Positions 62,901 to 64,000 of a stretch of DNA of 64,000 nt are shown here, piece after piece (the stretch's first letter is position 1; the number at the start of each line of letters is the position of its first letter). The position numbers were made by a program, and so were the translations under genes. The notes below the pieces were generated by a model, which worked only from the letters and a program-made list of their open reading frames with translations, did no database searches and was not told the origin of the DNA. The DNA is from Liolophura sinensis (Eukaryota > Mollusca > Polyplacophora > Chitonida > Chitonidae): assembly GCF_032854445.1 (NCBI RefSeq), contig NC_088305.1:11351606-11415605 (forward strand), in the 5' to 3' direction.

Positions 62901-64000
62901 TTAGATCTTGGAACACACCTGTATATAGAACAAGATGGAAAGATGTGTATTAAGCTTTAGATCGTGGAACACGCCTGTATATAGAACAAGATGGACAGGT
63001 GTGTATAAAGCTTTAAATCATGGAACACGCCTGTATATAGAACAAGATGGCCAGGTGTGTATAAAGCTTTAGATCATGGAACACACCTGTATGTAGAACA
63101 AGATGGACAGGTGTGTATAAAGCTTTAGATCTTAGAACACACCTGTATATAGAACAAGATGTACAAATGTGTGTATAAATCTTTAGATCATGGAACACAC
63201 CTGCTTTTAGAACAAGATGGACAGGTGTGTGTAAAGCTTTAGATCACAGAACACACCTGTATATAGATCAAGATGGACAGGTGTGTATAAAGCTTTAGGT
63301 CATGGAACACACCTGTATATAGAACAAGATGGACAGGAGTGTATAAAGCTTTAGATCATGGAACACACATGTAGATAGTACAAAGCGGAAAGGTGTGTAT
63401 ACAGATTTACATCATCGGACACACCTGTCTACAGAACAAGATGGCCAGGTGTGTATAAAGCTTTAGATCATTGGAATGAGGATTGCATATGTGAGAAGAT
63501 TCCTACATATTTTCTGCATGGATTAAAACCTCGCTCATTTTCAGCTGGGACAAATAGAACTCATATTCATCTCAGTTTTCAGCAATGAAATATTGAAAGG
63601 CTTAATTGTTTTACTTAGTTTTAATGTTAAATGTTAATGTTTGATTATTTAGATGGACTTTAAAAAATATGCTGAAAAGTATGTAAGAATAATTGGAAAT
63701 AATGTTTGTCTTACTAAATATAATATTTTGCAGGTATTAGTGAAATAACTGTTGACGTTTTTTTTAAAACATTCATTATTCTTTGTTTTTTTAAGATGGT
63801 TTATGTATGGTTTTTTTTACTTTTAATGATCAACCACGATTTGTATGTTTCATCCTTCAGTTTGTGAAAGCCATTACCTTACTTGGCCATGAAGATTGGG
63901 TGAGAGGTTTGGACTTTTGTAAAGATGGTGAGAGATTATGTCATTTTACTTACTAAACATTTTTATAATTTCCTCTGGGTCTGTCTGTTTTTCCTACAGG
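56851..64000 (+). CDS. Elp2: Elongator complex subunit Elp2 (N-terminal WD40 propeller), 3'-incomplete
   Basis: Elp2 is a double WD40-propeller scaffold of the Elongator core (Elp1-Elp2-Elp3), which starts wobble-uridine modification of tRNA. Seven coding exons, 56851-56976, 58529-58619, 59780-59850, 60794-60953, 61615-61698, 62135-62199 and 63861-63927, join in consistent phase. An eighth starts at 64000. Together they give about 221 residues without frame breaks. Repeats of the first propeller are visible: HQDKVNCVKWI / EIVTGSVDTTAVVWK, LRGHSASIISVDAL / IIVSTSVDSTVKIWN, ILACGGDDHKIHLY and LLGHEDWVRGLDF. GHEDWVRG after ILACGGDDHKIH is the pattern I associate with Elp2 (STATIP1). The family is about 800 residues long, so about three quarters lies downstream. 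Confidence 0.9.
57614..57866 (+). mobile_element. SINE in Elp2 intron 1, imperfect target-site duplication
   Basis: The head is ggcctccttggctcagttgg. The body has gtgaaggtctgtcagcaacc, ctgtggatggtcatgggttt and ccaccacaatgctggctgcc. The tail is caaataaataaattaatg. The flanks tgaatatagaaggg and tgaaaatagaaggg differ at one base. Confidence 0.9.
58529..58619 (+). CDS. Elp2: Elp2 coding exon 2
   Basis: It reads GQDCPSKVLSTSVKHQDKVN and CVKWIRNSDN, with the next Ser codon split A|GT. The acceptor is an AAGCAG tandem (NAGNAG), so an isoform with one extra Gln is possible. The donor is gtaagt. Confidence 0.92.
58808..58940 (-). mobile_element. MITE-A copy 6 (partial, inverted)
   Basis: It contains gtgaagccctgaaattgacc, aatataaccagtgtagtttt, cacgctgaaagttgcttttt and terminal aaaattgaggaattgttgta. 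Confidence 0.65.
59050..59290 (-). mobile_element. SINE in Elp2 intron 2 (inverted, diverged)
   Basis: From atttatttatttactcacga through atggtgggtggaaaccagac and accatctgcaggttgctgat to the head ggtgagaggctcctgggtca and cttcggccacgaaggcc. Confidence 0.85.
59484..59702 (+). mobile_element. MITE-C copy 8 (best-preserved)
   Basis: Its 20-bp inverted ends are the clearest of the family: ccctaaatgacctaaaattt and gaattttaggtcatttaggg. The interior has gatgatatcctactggaaaa, gcaccagaagtaatatttcg and gacatttatttgcctcc. Confidence 0.85.
59780..59850 (+). CDS. Elp2: Elp2 coding exon 3
   Basis: After gtttgcag it reads LEDEIVTGSVDTTAVVWKTA-ENG, a WD blade ending in VVWK. The donor is GGA|gtgggt, in phase 0. 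MITE-C copy 8 ends 77 bases upstream of this exon. Confidence 0.9.
59918..60006 (+). mobile_element. SINE 3' fragment
   Basis: Contains gctctgccaggtttccttcc, atcataatgcttgttgctgt and aatattcttgagagtgtggt. It is directly followed by another SINE. Confidence 0.8.
60007..60243 (+). mobile_element. SINE in Elp2 intron 3, full length
   Basis: The head is ggggcctccgtggctcagtt. The body has gggaaggtcttccagcaacc, tgcagatggtcgtgtgtttc, accataatgctggtcgccgt and a shortened end, gagtaaaacaccaatcagat. It inserted at the tail of the preceding fragment. Confidence 0.92.
60248..60458. mobile_element. Cluster of SINE end fragments
   Basis: An inverted end (atttgattggtgttttacgc) at 60255-60290 is followed by direct aaaacaccaatcaaataaat at 60302-60325. 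A diverged fragment (ccccaccaataaaaactgat, aagtgaaatattcttgagaa) lies at 60376-60458. Confidence 0.7.
60794..60953 (+). CDS. Elp2: Elp2 coding exon 4
   Basis: After ttttttctgacag it reads CTCTSLHTLRGHSASIISVD, ALTIKLQDNDVRTIIVSTSV and DSTVKIWNRKSPD, a complete WD repeat with GH and IW (in place of WD). The other frame also stays open for 119 codons but is not the gene. Confidence 0.94.
61162..61292 (+). mobile_element. SINE 3' part in Elp2 intron 4
   Basis: Contains gagaaggtctaccagcagcc, tgcggatggtcgtgggtttc, atcacaatgctggccaccgt and gtacagcgtaaaacacca. Head and tail are missing. Confidence 0.85.
61615..61698 (+). CDS. Elp2: Elp2 coding exon 5
   Basis: It reads (G)EFDQLQTISFGSGFCLDVSV and TIIPNTD, matching the family segment that links two blades of propeller 1. 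The donor is gtaagt and the next codon is split A|TC. Confidence 0.92.
61820..62005 (+). mobile_element. MITE-C copy 9 in Elp2 intron 5
   Basis: Contains cctttaatgaccgtacattt, gaggtttgcttggaacatag, aatgacattctactcgaaaa, catcaccaaaaataacattt and cacatttatttgcctctgaa. The right end is lost. Confidence 0.72.
62135..62199 (+). CDS. Elp2: Elp2 coding exon 6
   Basis: After tctatttcag it reads (I)PILACGGDDHKIHLYIEQEG-K, then donor AAG|gtgtgt. The last 28 bases of the exon and the first bases of the intron are the founder of the 56-bp array that follows. Confidence 0.93.
62200..63470 (+). repeat. 56-bp minisatellite derived from Elp2 exon 6 and its donor site, about 22 units
   Basis: The unit contains catggaacacacctgtatat, agaacaagatggacaggtgt and gtataaagctttagat. 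Bases acacctgtatatagaacaag and aggtgtgtataaa match the end of exon 6 (62171-62199) plus the start of the intron. An approximately 450-bp block (eight units) is duplicated in order: the variant series from about 62400 recurs from about 62850. Minus-strand ORFs at 62563 and 63013 encode the same 61 residues because of this block and are not genes. Confidence 0.96.
63861..63927 (+). CDS. Elp2: Elp2 coding exon 7
   Basis: After catccttcag it reads FVKAITLLGHEDWVRGLDFC-KD and a split codon, then gtgaga. GHEDWVRG is a highly characteristic Elp2 WD motif. A 72-base intron follows, and the next exon starts at 64000 after tttttcctacag. Confidence 0.94.

Noticed and set aside
62563-63198. Two identical 61-codon minus-strand ORFs
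   Set aside because: They are antisense readings of the 56-bp array, duplicated because the array has a 450-bp block duplication.

Overview
This is an animal nuclear genome window. It has spliced exons with GT-AG introns, long AT-rich introns, many short interspersed repeats and abundant minisatellites. Its tRNA-headed SINE, ending in a conserved domain and an AATAAAT-type tail, and its density of the palindrome TACATGTA suggest a lophotrochozoan, most probably a mollusc. No marker gene proves this.

Two conserved genes are recognisable and lie head to head. On the minus strand, six coding exons (193-373, 1233-1281, 1862-1988, 2696-2835, 3798-4010 and 50993-51162) encode the kinase domain of a DRAK/STK17-type death-associated protein kinase. 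The 3' part of the gene lies beyond the window start. Its first intron is about 47 kb and fills most of the window. On the plus strand from 56851 to the window end, seven complete coding exons plus the first base of an eighth encode the N-terminal WD40 propeller of Elp2, a subunit of the Elongator tRNA-modification complex. About 5.5-5.7 kb separates the two genes, and it contains two perfect TGACGTCA sites near Elp2.

Everything else that I can explain is repetitive. There is a tRNA-derived SINE family with about 25 copies or fragments, several with clear target-site duplications. There are three families of short terminal-inverted-repeat elements (MITE-like, called A, B and C here) that share the terminal motif TACYSTAAWT. 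A further dispersed repeat (D) has three copies. Tandem arrays have periods of 14, 16, 18, about 19, 22, 31, 34, 56, 60 and 90 bp. Most longer open reading frames in the window are readings of these arrays and are not genes.

The most unusual structure is in Elp2 intron 6. A 56-bp array of about 22 units is built from the end of Elp2 exon 6 together with its own 5' splice site, so the authentic donor is followed by a ladder of near-identical donor copies. Also notable are four single-base frame disruptions in two DRAK exons while the other exons and all Elp2 exons are clean, and a 14-bp array grown inside a MITE. I found no evidence of a wholly new biological system. One unexplained 164-codon ORF (20825-21319), antisense inside the DRAK intron, is the best candidate for something unannotated, and it is weak.
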